A stretch of 38,166 nucleotides of DNA from CANCDA01 sp043757205. GTDB lineage: Bacteria > Pseudomonadota > Gammaproteobacteria > Burkholderiales > Burkholderiaceae_C. Under the pieces are notes generated by a model. That model saw only the letters and a list, made by a program, of their open reading frames with translations. It was not told where the DNA came from and ran no database searches. How positions within the stretch are numbered: the stretch's first letter is position 1; every line of letters starts with the position of its first letter. Where the stretch lies: positions 1-38,166 of the forward strand of contig JAYVPU010000028.1 of the NCBI GenBank assembly GCA_043757205.1, read 5' to 3'. Below are positions 14,176 through 21,165 of this stretch, in pieces. Made by a program: the position numbers and the translations under genes.

Positions 14176-14982
14176 TCAGGCTCGGCGCTTGGTGGTCACG
14201 GCTGAAATGGCATCCGCGCGGCGCAGGGCCCCGTGCAAAGCCACCAGCGCCAAGGTCAGCTTGTGATTCGGCTCCATGTAAATCATGGGCAGCGACTGCT
14301 CGTGGGATTCTCGGATCTTGACCGATGAGGCCAGGTAGGGCTGCAGCACCGGCAGACCTTCGGCGATCAGCTCATTGACGAGGCGCTGGGGCAGTTTGGC
14401 GCGCGGCTGGAACTGGTTGACCACGATGCCTTCGACGACCAGCTCGGGGTTGTGGTCGGCGCGGATTTCCTGCACGTTGTTCATCAGGGTGTACAGCGCC
14501 TGGCGCGAAAACTCGTCGCAGTCAAACGGAATCAGGCAGGCGCGTGCACCGATTAACGCGGATCGGGTGTAGAAGTTCAGCGCGGGCGGTGTGTCGATGT
14601 AGATACGTTCGTAGTCGCTGGCCAATTGCTGCAGGGCCTCGCGCAGCTTGTAGATTTTTTGGCGCGATTCCAGCTTGGGCTGTAGTTCACTGAGTTCCGG
14701 GCTGGACGGCATCAAGTCCAGTCGCTCGTGGGGTGTGCGCACAATGAAATCAGCGGGCGGCACAGCGCGAAAGCTATAGCCCAGGGAATGTTCAAAAAGC
14801 CTCGCTACATTGGGCTGGTCTGCACTGGCTTGCGCACCCTGAAGGTAGGAGCTGGAGTTGCCCTGTGGGTCCAAATCGATCACCAGAGTCCGCAGCCCCT
14901 GGCTGGCGCTGATAGCGGCCAGATTACAGGTGATGGTGGACTTGCCTACCCCACCTTTTTGATTGAATACGACAAGCGGCAT
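14176..14982 (-). CDS. Orphan ParA-family ATPase
   Basis: A 268-aa P-loop ATPase of the ParA/MinD group. It has the deviant Walker A motif KGGVGKST (residues 9-16) with the signature lysine, the Walker A' segment VIDLDPQGNSS (34-44) and the Walker B-like YIDTPPALNFYTRSAL. The start at 14982 is chosen because MPLVVFNQKGG is the standard beginning and AGGAG lies 7 nt upstream. No parB gene is beside it, and its neighbour is coaX rather than the mnmG-rsmG locus, so it is not the chromosomal segregation ParA, which should lie beyond the left edge. Orphan ParA proteins position various cargoes at the nucleoid or pole; the cargo here is unknown. Confidence 0.9.
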   Translation of the reverse strand: MPLVVFNQKGGVGKSTITCNLAAISASQGLRTLVIDLDPQGNSSSYLQGAQASADQPNVARLFEHSLGYSFRAVPPADFIVRTPHERLDLMPSSPELSELQPKLESRQKIYKLREALQQLASDYERIYIDTPPALNFYTRSALIGARACLIPFDCDEFSRQALYTLMNNVQEIRADHNPELVVEGIVVNQFQPRAKLPQRLVNELIAEGLPVLQPYLASSVKIRESHEQSLPMIYMEPNHKLTLALVALHGALRRADAISAVTTKRRA

Positions 14983-15022
14983 GTCACGACTCCTAGCGAG
15001 GGGGATGAAGGCGTCGATTGTC

Positions 15023-15799
15023 TCAGCTTTGCGGCTGCAAACAGCGACTTTGCGCAATCTCCAGCAGCCCATCAAAAATCAGGTTGTCCATCAGCTCGAA
15101 TTTGACCGACAGGCTGGGGGCCATCTTCCAGCCTGCGCCACCGGCCATGACGCACCAGGGCGCCACGCCAGTGTGCTGGCGAAGTTCTTGCACCATGTGT
15201 TCCATCGCCCCCGCAATGGCAAAGGTGCCGCCGCTGGTCAGTGCGTCGCTGGTGTTGGTGGGGAAGGCGGTGACTTCGCCGGTGGGCACGTGCAGACCGG
15301 CGGTGCCAGATTCGAGCGCCTTGAGCATGATGCCGTGGCCGGGCAGGATGTAGCCGCCCAAGAACTTGCCACTGGCGTCGATGGCCTCCACCGTCACGGC
15401 CGTGCCCACCATGGCCACCACCACCGGACGCGGTGCGCCCATGGCGCGCATGCGGTGCCAGGCCCCGATCATGGCGACCCAGCGGTCAGAGCCCAGGCGG
15501 GCGGGATGGTCGTAGCCGTTGGATAGACCGGCTTCCTGCGCACTGGGGACGACCCACTGCGGGGCGATGTCCCACATTTCCATTTGTGCTTCGACTCGGT
15601 GTTTGATGGCGTCGCCCGCCACCACGCAGCCGAGCATGCAAGAGGGCTCGGGCAGCTTGGCCCACGCGCCTTCGGCCAGGAGGTCGATGTGATCCAAAAA
15701 CTCGGCGCCTTGCGCCAGCAGCACAGCACTGGGTTGGGGGCTGTCGAACAGCGCCCATTTCAAGCGGGTATTACCAATGTCGATGGCGAGAAAAGTCAT
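15023..15799 (-). CDS. coaX: Type III pantothenate kinase CoaX
   Basis: A 258-aa cytoplasmic kinase catalysing the first step of coenzyme A synthesis, pantothenate to 4'-phosphopantothenate. The N-terminal acetate-kinase-superfamily motif AIDIGNTRLKWALF (residues 5-18) is clear, followed by NGYDHPARLGSDRWVAMIGA and MVGTAVTVEAIDASGKFLGG (nucleotide and pantothenate binding) and GGYILPGHGIMLKALESGTA. The start at 15799 (MTFLAIDIGN) fits the family. It lies 4 bp after the persulfide dioxygenase gene in a minus-strand run ending with the orphan ParA gene. Confidence 0.95.
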   Translation of the reverse strand: MTFLAIDIGNTRLKWALFDSPQPSAVLLAQGAEFLDHIDLLAEGAWAKLPEPSCMLGCVVAGDAIKHRVEAQMEMWDIAPQWVVPSAQEAGLSNGYDHPARLGSDRWVAMIGAWHRMRAMGAPRPVVVAMVGTAVTVEAIDASGKFLGGYILPGHGIMLKALESGTAGLHVPTGEVTAFPTNTSDALTSGGTFAIAGAMEHMVQELRQHTGVAPWCVMAGGAGWKMAPSLSVKFELMDNLIFDGLLEIAQSRCLQPQS

Positions 15800-15803
15800 G
15801 TAG

Positions 15804-16937
15804 TCAGCCCTGTCGCCAGGGTAAGTTTTGGTAGCGCCAGCCGCCTTTGTGGCCCCGGTGAGCATGCTCGTCGGGGTCGCCTTCAAAGCCTTCCAGGATG
15901 TTGTAGGCCTCCAGGCCCAACTCGGCAGCGCGTTTGGCGGCGGCGATGGAGCGCACGCCGCTGCGGCACAGCATGAGGGCTTTTTTGCCGGGAGCTACGG
16001 CGGCGCGCAGACCCTCATCAAAGCCGGCATTCATGGCCATGCCGGGCCATTGCTTCCAGGCCAGGGCCACAGCGCCGGGGATGAAGCCGACCCACTCGCG
16101 CTCAGCATCGGTGCGCACGTCGATCAGCACCGCTTCGCCCGATTGCATCCATTGATGCGCCAGTGCCGCAGAGATGTCGCCCGCGTAGCCCTCGGACAGC
16201 CGCGCGGTGAGCAGCGCTCCACCGCCCGCGTCGTGGCGCAAGCCGGAGGTCAAGTTGGCGGGCACGGCCTCGTCGATGCGTTTGGGTTTGGGCAGGTGCA
16301 GCTCGGCCATGATGGCAACGAACTCGGCCTCGGTCTTGCCCGCCACGCGGGCGTTGCTTTTTTTCTCTGCGCCAATGCTGGAGTGGCTGCGACCCTGGTA
16401 GTCATGGCCGGGCCACACAGTGGTGTCGTTGGGCAGGGCGAACAGCACCTGGGTCAGGCTGCGGTAGAGATCAATCGCGCTGCCGGACTGAAAGTCGGTG
16501 CGACCACAGCCGTTGATGAGCAGGGTGTCACCGGTGAAAACATGGCCTTGATTTGCCTCCTGCACGTCTTCCCACACATAGCTCATGCTGCCCGCCGTGT
16601 GGCCGGGTGTGGCCAGGGCGTGGATTTGGTACTGGCCAAAGCGCAGCACGCTGCGGTCTTCCAGCTGCGTGGCGGCGGTGGTGATGCCGCAGCCTGCGGG
16701 TGCCGCAGTTAGCGCGCCGGTGTGCTCGGTCAGCAGGCCCGCGCTGGTGATGTGGTCGGCATGGGCGTGGGTTTCCACCGTCCACAACAACTTGAGACCG
16801 TACTCGCGCAGCACGGCCAGGTCGCGCTCGATCTGCTCGTCCACCGGGTCGATGATGAGGGCCTCACGCGTGGCCTGGTCAAACAGCACGTAGGTGTAGG
16901 TGCTGGACGCGGGGTCGAAGAGTTGGATGGGTTTCAC
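15804..16937 (-). CDS. Persulfide dioxygenase-rhodanese fusion protein
   Basis: A 377-aa two-domain protein. Residues about 1-235 are an ETHE1-type metallo-beta-lactamase fold with the metal motif THAHADH (H57, H59, D61, H62), TPGHTAGSMSYV and the FTGDTLLINGCGRTDFQ segment; residues about 255-370 are a rhodanese domain with active loop CRSGVRS (Cys324). Natural fusions of this type are known in Burkholderia; the dioxygenase oxidises glutathione persulfide to sulfite and the rhodanese transfers sulfane sulfur. Role: sulfide or sulfur-amino-acid detoxification in the cytoplasm. The start codon is GTG, overlapping the stop of the upstream SAF dehydrogenase gene (GTGA), so the two are translationally coupled. 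Confidence 0.92.
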   Translation of the reverse strand: MKPIQLFDPASSTYTYVLFDQATREALIIDPVDEQIERDLAVLREYGLKLLWTVETHAHADHITSAGLLTEHTGALTAAPAGCGITTAATQLEDRSVLRFGQYQIHALATPGHTAGSMSYVWEDVQEANQGHVFTGDTLLINGCGRTDFQSGSAIDLYRSLTQVLFALPNDTTVWPGHDYQGRSHSSIGAEKKSNARVAGKTEAEFVAIMAELHLPKPKRIDEAVPANLTSGLRHDAGGGALLTARLSEGYAGDISAALAHQWMQSGEAVLIDVRTDAEREWVGFIPGAVALAWKQWPGMAMNAGFDEGLRAAVAPGKKALMLCRSGVRSIAAAKRAAELGLEAYNILEGFEGDPDEHAHRGHKGGWRYQNLPWRQG

Positions 16938-18271
16938 AGGGGGAACAAGCTTTCCATTTCACGGCGCACCGCGTAGGCGCGCGAGTCGTCCATCTGCACG
17001 TCGTCCCAGGTCAGGGACTGGCCTTTTTTCACCGGGCGAATCACCTTGATGTTGTGGGCCAAGCCCAGAGGCAGGCCGCCCATTTTTTTGGACGTGACGG
17101 CAGGCAGCAGCTTGCCCCACACGGTGTAGCCGCCTTCGCCGTCGAGTAGCTCGCCGGGTTTCAAGTCACGCTTGGCGGTGGCCACCACGTCGGCGTTCCA
17201 GCCGGTGGCCACGCCGGTCGGCTCGCCGCGCAGCGCGACCGAGGCGACGGAGACGCCCACCTCCAGCCCAATCAGATGCCAGCGCTTGTACAGCGTGAAG
17301 TAACGCCCGCTGGGGTCGGTATGGGCGTTGTACTCTTCAAAGCAGTTTTTGATGTAGTCGGTCTCGGCTTCCACCGTGACCCACACGCCCATGCGGATGT
17401 CGTAAGGGATGACGCGGCCATCGGTCTCCAGCGAAGAGATGACTTCGACCATGCCTTTTTTCTCCAGCACGCCGCCCTCAGAAATGGGGCGCGTGACAAA
17501 GGGGATGTCCTCCGCACTGGCCGGAGGGTAGAGCAGGCCGTTGCTGGGCACGCTCAAACCGGTGGCGTTGCTGACCGCCGTGCATTCAATCGAGGGCTTG
17601 GAGCCGTCGAGAAAACTGTTGAACATCTTGGGGTTGAGGCCACCGCGTGCGGCTTGCTCAGGCGTCAGGCCGTAGTTACCCCAGACGGTGTCGGGCGTGC
17701 TCTCGTTGAAGTGCGGCAGCCACTTGTGACCGCGCCCCGCCGCCACCACGGGAAAGCCGCACGTGCGCGCCCAGTCCACCAGATCGCAGATCAGCGCGGG
17801 TTGATCGCCAAAGGCCAGCGAATAGATGAGTCCTTTTTCTGCGGCCTTGCGCGCCAGCAACGGGCCGCAAAAGGCGTCGGCCTCCACGGTGACGTTGACC
17901 ACATGCTTGCCCTGCTCGAAGGCACCCAGGATGTGATCGACCGCATGCACCGGCGAGCCGGTGCACTCCACGATGACGTCGATCTCAGAAATTTTGATCA
18001 GCGCTTGCCAATCGTCGGTGATCCAGGTTGCTCCTGTTTTTATGGCTGCTTGTGCAGATGTTGCCTGAGTTTGAGCCGGATTCCACCCTACACGGGCGAG
18101 GTTGGTTCGAGCCCCTTCGGGGTTCAGATCGGCAATGGCCACCAGGTGCACCCCCGGTGTGCGCGGGATTTGCGCCAGGTACATGCTGCCGAATTTGCCA
18201 GCCCCAATGAGGCCGATGCGAATCGGTTGGTTGTCAGCGGCGCGTTGTTGGAGTTTTGCAAAAAGGGACAT
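16934..18271 (-). CDS. NAD(P)-dependent dehydrogenase with C-terminal SAF domain (homoserine dehydrogenase-like)
   Basis: A 445-aa protein. The N-terminal Rossmann domain has IGLIGAGKFGSMYL (residues about 19-32), the acidic strand end VAIADLNPEGAR and DVIVECTGSPVHAVDHIL; the middle resembles the homoserine-dehydrogenase substrate domain; the C-terminal 70 residues (AKRDLKPGELLDGEGGYTVW to IRPVKKGQSLTWDDVQMD) are a SAF domain. The family is widespread in carboxylate or sugar-acid catabolic operons, but its reaction here is unknown. The start at 18271 (MSLFAKLQQR) is preferred over an in-frame ATG 23 codons upstream that overlaps the neighbour. It sits 19 bp after the FAH-family gene and is coupled to the persulfide dioxygenase gene. 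Confidence 0.85.
   Translation of the reverse strand: MSLFAKLQQRAADNQPIRIGLIGAGKFGSMYLAQIPRTPGVHLVAIADLNPEGARTNLARVGWNPAQTQATSAQAAIKTGATWITDDWQALIKISEIDVIVECTGSPVHAVDHILGAFEQGKHVVNVTVEADAFCGPLLARKAAEKGLIYSLAFGDQPALICDLVDWARTCGFPVVAAGRGHKWLPHFNESTPDTVWGNYGLTPEQAARGGLNPKMFNSFLDGSKPSIECTAVSNATGLSVPSNGLLYPPASAEDIPFVTRPISEGGVLEKKGMVEVISSLETDGRVIPYDIRMGVWVTVEAETDYIKNCFEEYNAHTDPSGRYFTLYKRWHLIGLEVGVSVASVALRGEPTGVATGWNADVVATAKRDLKPGELLDGEGGYTVWGKLLPAVTSKKMGGLPLGLAHNIKVIRPVKKGQSLTWDDVQMDDSRAYAVRREMESLFPL
18032..18076 (+). repeat. Possible interspersed repeat copy inside the SAF dehydrogenase gene
   Basis: The plus strand reads CCTGTTTTTATGGCTGCTTG followed by TGCAGATGTTGCCTGAG. The ATGGCTGCTTGTGC core resembles the ATAGCTGCTTRYGC core of the fmt copy. 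It is translated on the minus strand as AQTQATSAQAAIKTGA without obvious effect on protein length, so it is less certain than the srkA and fmt copies. Confidence 0.4.
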
Positions 18272-18290
18272 GATGGTAGGCCGGTTGGGT

Positions 18291-19076
18291 TTAAACGATT
18301 TTGACGCTGAGGTTGGGTAGGCCGTCAATGTGCATTTCAATCACATCGCCGCGCACCACCGGGCCCACGTTCTCGGGCGTGCCCGAGTAGATGATGTCGC
18401 CGGGGAACAGCTCAAACGCCTCAGACAGTCTGGAAATTTGCTCGGCGACAGACCAGATCATCTGGCTCAGGTTGGCTTTTTGTTTGGTCTGGCCATTGAC
18501 CTTGAGCCAGATGTCACCCTGTTTAAAGTGCCCGGTTTGCGCCAGTTTGTGAATGGCTCCGATAGGGGCAGATTTGTCAAAACTCTTGCCGATTTCCCAG
18601 GGCTTTTTCTCGTCCCCCATGGCACGTTGCAGGTCGCGCCGCGTCATGTCCAACCCGAGGGAGTAGCCATACACATAGTCCAGCGCCTGCGCCACCGGAA
18701 TGTTCCGCCCGCCACGGTCTAGGGCGGCCACCAGCTCGGCTTCGTAGTGGTAGTTTTTGGTGAGCGTGGGGTAGGGGTGGTCGGCCACCGTGCCTGCGCT
18801 CACGTACTGAATAGCGTCGGTGGGCTTCTGGAAGAAAAATGGCGGCTCGCGGTCCGGGTTGGATCCCATCTCGATGGCGTGGGCGCGGTAGTTGCGGCCA
18901 ATGCAGTAGATGCGTCGCACAGGGAACACTTCGTCACTGCCCACGATGGGCAAAGTGATGGCGGGTACGGTAAAGGGTGTCTTGGCCTGCTGGTGCGCCA
19001 CGCCAGGTAATGCGCAACCCACCAACGCGCCCGTGGTGACCAGGCTGGTGCTTTGGAAAAAATGGCGTCTGTCCAT
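18291..19076 (-). CDS. Fumarylacetoacetate hydrolase-family protein with Tat-like N-terminus
   Basis: A 261-aa protein. The body from about residue 30 is a fumarylacetoacetate hydrolase fold: VFPVRRIYCIGRNYRAHAIE, the metal-site segment HYEAELVAALDRGGR, GYSLGLDMTRRDLQ and IIYSGTPENVGPV. The nearest known reactions are fumarylpyruvate or related acylpyruvate hydrolysis. Unusually, it starts MDRRHFFQSTSLVTTGALVG followed by C21: a twin-arginine, a hydrophobic stretch and a lipobox-like LVGC. Proteins of this family are normally cytoplasmic. The start at 19076 is fixed by this signal; upstream codons look non-coding. It heads the minus-strand run facing the TRAP genes, with the promoters in the 242-bp divergent spacer. 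Confidence 0.88.
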   Translation of the reverse strand: MDRRHFFQSTSLVTTGALVGCALPGVAHQQAKTPFTVPAITLPIVGSDEVFPVRRIYCIGRNYRAHAIEMGSNPDREPPFFFQKPTDAIQYVSAGTVADHPYPTLTKNYHYEAELVAALDRGGRNIPVAQALDYVYGYSLGLDMTRRDLQRAMGDEKKPWEIGKSFDKSAPIGAIHKLAQTGHFKQGDIWLKVNGQTKQKANLSQMIWSVAEQISRLSEAFELFPGDIIYSGTPENVGPVVRGDVIEMHIDGLPNLSVKIV

Positions 19077-19318
19077 GGATGGATTCCTTAAGAGAGTGGT
19101 GAATTGAACGCTGGAGTCTAGAGGAGCTTGCGCGCAAGGGCAAGGCGAGAGACCCGAGGTGAAAAAACACGCTTGGCTATCAAATAAGTCAAAACTGTTT
19201 TCCAAAAATGCATTGTCCATCCAGGGAGACCTAGTAAAAACCCTAGCGAGTTTGTCGGGAAGGATGATGGAGAATACCCATTGAACTCTTTCGCCCCTTT
19301 TTATAATTGGAGACCTTA

Positions 19319-20437
19319 GTGACTGATCACAAAACCCCCCGTCGTCGCAGTCTGCTCAAGGGCGCTGCCCTGGCTGCTGGTGCCCTGTCTGCCCCCATGG
19401 TGGCGACCGCACAGACCGCCACCACTCTGCGTTTCCAGTCCACCTGGCCCGCCAAGGACATCTTCCATGAATACGCCAATGACTTTGCCAACAAAGTCAA
19501 TTCCATGGCCAGCGGCAAGTTGAAAATTGAAGTGTTGCCTTCGGGTGCTGTCGTTCCCGCTTTCCAGTTGCTGGAAGCCGTGAACAAGGGCACGCTGGAC
19601 GGCGGTCACGGCGTGGTGGCTTACCACTACGGCAAGAACACGGCTTTGGCCCTGTGGGGCTCAGGCCCAGCCTTCGGCATGGACCCCAATATGGTTCTGG
19701 CCTGGCACAACTACGGTGGCGGCAAGGCGCTGCTCGAAGAGATCTACAAGTCGCTCAACATGGACGTGGTGTCCTACCTGTACGGCCCCATGCCCACGCA
19801 GCCCTTTGGTTGGTTCAAAAAGCCAATTTCCAACGTCGCACAGCTCAAGGGCGTGAAGTTCCGCACCGTGGGTCTGGCCGTGGACATGTACACCGACATG
19901 GGCGCTGCGGTGAACCCGCTGCCCGGTGGCGAGATCATCCCCGCGCTGGACCGTGGCCTGCTGGACGCGGCCGAGTTCAACAACGCCACGTCTGACCGCA
20001 TCCTGGGCTTCCCCGATGTGGTGAAGAACTGCATGTTGCAGTCTTTCCACCAGTCGGGCGAGCAGTTTGAGATTCTGTTCAACAAGGGCAAGTTCAACGC
20101 GCTGCCCGCTGAACTCAAGGCCATCATCGACTACAGCGTGCAGGCCGCCAGCGCCGACATGAGCTGGAAGGCGATTGACCGCAATTCCAAGGACTACATC
20201 GACCTGAAGAAGCAAGGCATCAAGTTCTACAAGACGCCTGACGCCATCCTCAAGGCCCAGTTGGCTTCGTGGGACAAGATCATTGAGAAAAAGGGTGGCG
20301 AAAACCCCTTGTTCAAGAAGATTTTGGATTCGCAAAAAGCCTATGCCGAGCGCGCTGGTCAGTGGCAGAACGACTACCTGGTCGATTTCAAAATGGCCTA
20401 CAACCACTACTTTGCCAAGGGTGCCAAGAAGGCCTGA
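19319..20437 (+). CDS. dctP: TRAP transporter substrate-binding protein DctP (TakP-like)
   Basis: A 372-aa extracytoplasmic binding protein. The N-terminus has a twin-arginine motif (RRRSLLKGAALAAGAL) and a signal ending VATAQ, so export is probably by Tat. The mature part has FQSTWPAKDIFHEYANDF, SGKLKIEVLPSGAVVPAFQL, KGVKFRTVGLAVDMYTDMGA and AEFNNATSDRILGFPDV, most like TakP-type proteins that bind 2-oxo acids or other carboxylates. Start codon is the GTG at 19319 with GGAG 6 nt upstream; a TTG four codons earlier overlaps that site. First gene of dctPQM, separated from dctQ by a terminator-like hairpin. Confidence 0.92.
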   Translation: MTDHKTPRRRSLLKGAALAAGALSAPMVATAQTATTLRFQSTWPAKDIFHEYANDFANKVNSMASGKLKIEVLPSGAVVPAFQLLEAVNKGTLDGGHGVVAYHYGKNTALALWGSGPAFGMDPNMVLAWHNYGGGKALLEEIYKSLNMDVVSYLYGPMPTQPFGWFKKPISNVAQLKGVKFRTVGLAVDMYTDMGAAVNPLPGGEIIPALDRGLLDAAEFNNATSDRILGFPDVVKNCMLQSFHQSGEQFEILFNKGKFNALPAELKAIIDYSVQAASADMSWKAIDRNSKDYIDLKKQGIKFYKTPDAILKAQLASWDKIIEKKGGENPLFKKILDSQKAYAERAGQWQNDYLVDFKMAYNHYFAKGAKKA

Positions 20438-20482
20438 TTGATTTAGCGTATTAGCCACATCGCCGATAATTAACGCCTCGCG

Positions 20483-20521
20483 CCAGCCACACCGGGCAAC
20501 CGTTGTGGCTGGTTTGTTTTT
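20483..20521 (+). terminator. Terminator-like hairpin between dctP and dctQ
   Basis: CCAGCCACA (20483-20491) pairs with TGTGGCTGG (20504-20512) across a 12-nt loop and is followed by TTTGTTTTT. It would end part of the dctP transcripts and so give more binding protein than permease. Confidence 0.75.
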
Positions 20522-20538
20522 CCCCCGAAAGAAAATTC

Positions 20539-21165
20539 ATGAAAGTTCAAACACTTTTACACACGGCGGACGAAATCAGCACCTGGGTGGGCAAGGCATT
20601 CGCCTGGCTCATCGTGGTGCTGATGCTTTTGGTCGTGGCCGAGGTCTTCAAACGTTACGCGCTCAACGCGCCCACCGCCTGGGTGTTTGATGCCAGCAAT
20701 ATGCTGTACGGAACCCTGTTCATGATGGGCGGCGCCTACACCCTGTGCCAAGACGGCCATGTGCGTGGCGACTTCCTCTATGGCAATTTCAAACCCCGGA
20801 CCCAGGCCAGCATTGACCTGGTGCTGTACATCGCTTTCTTCTTGCCCGGTATCGCCGCACTGACCTGGGCCGGTTGGTCCTACTTTCAGGATTCGCTGGC
20901 CATCCACGAGCAGACCTTCAACGCCGACCCGCTGCCGGTCTACCCCTTCAAATTCATCATTCCCCTGGCCGGTGGGCTGGTCTTGATGCAGGGTGTTTCA
21001 GAAATTGTGCGTTGCGTGGTGTGCCTCAAAACGGGTGAATGGACGCCCCGCTTGAAAGACGCGCAAGAGTCCGACGTGGTGGCCCAGCAGCTCGAAGGCA
21101 GCGAATTCGTCGATGAAGAAGCCAAGAAACTGGCCATCGAGAAATCTATTGGAATGAAGGGTTAA
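20539..21165 (+). CDS. dctQ: TRAP transporter small permease DctQ
   Basis: A 208-aa inner-membrane protein with four predicted helices: AFAWLIVVLMLLVVAEVFKR (about residues 19-38), the NMLYGTLFMMGGAYTL segment, LVLYIAFFLPGIAALTWAGW and FIIPLAGGLVLMQGVSEIVR. This is the arrangement of TRAP small subunits, which support the large permease. The C-terminal tail after the last helix is charged. The start at 20539 (MKVQTLLHTA) excludes unrelated upstream codons. Its stop overlaps the first ATG of dctM. Confidence 0.9.
   Translation: MKVQTLLHTADEISTWVGKAFAWLIVVLMLLVVAEVFKRYALNAPTAWVFDASNMLYGTLFMMGGAYTLCQDGHVRGDFLYGNFKPRTQASIDLVLYIAFFLPGIAALTWAGWSYFQDSLAIHEQTFNADPLPVYPFKFIIPLAGGLVLMQGVSEIVRCVVCLKTGEWTPRLKDAQESDVVAQQLEGSEFVDEEAKKLAIEKSIGMKG

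Noticed and set aside
19302..19307. TATAAT just before dctP as a -10 element
   Set aside because: It would place the transcript start inside the ribosome-binding site or start codon, and no matching -35 at 16-18 bp was found.
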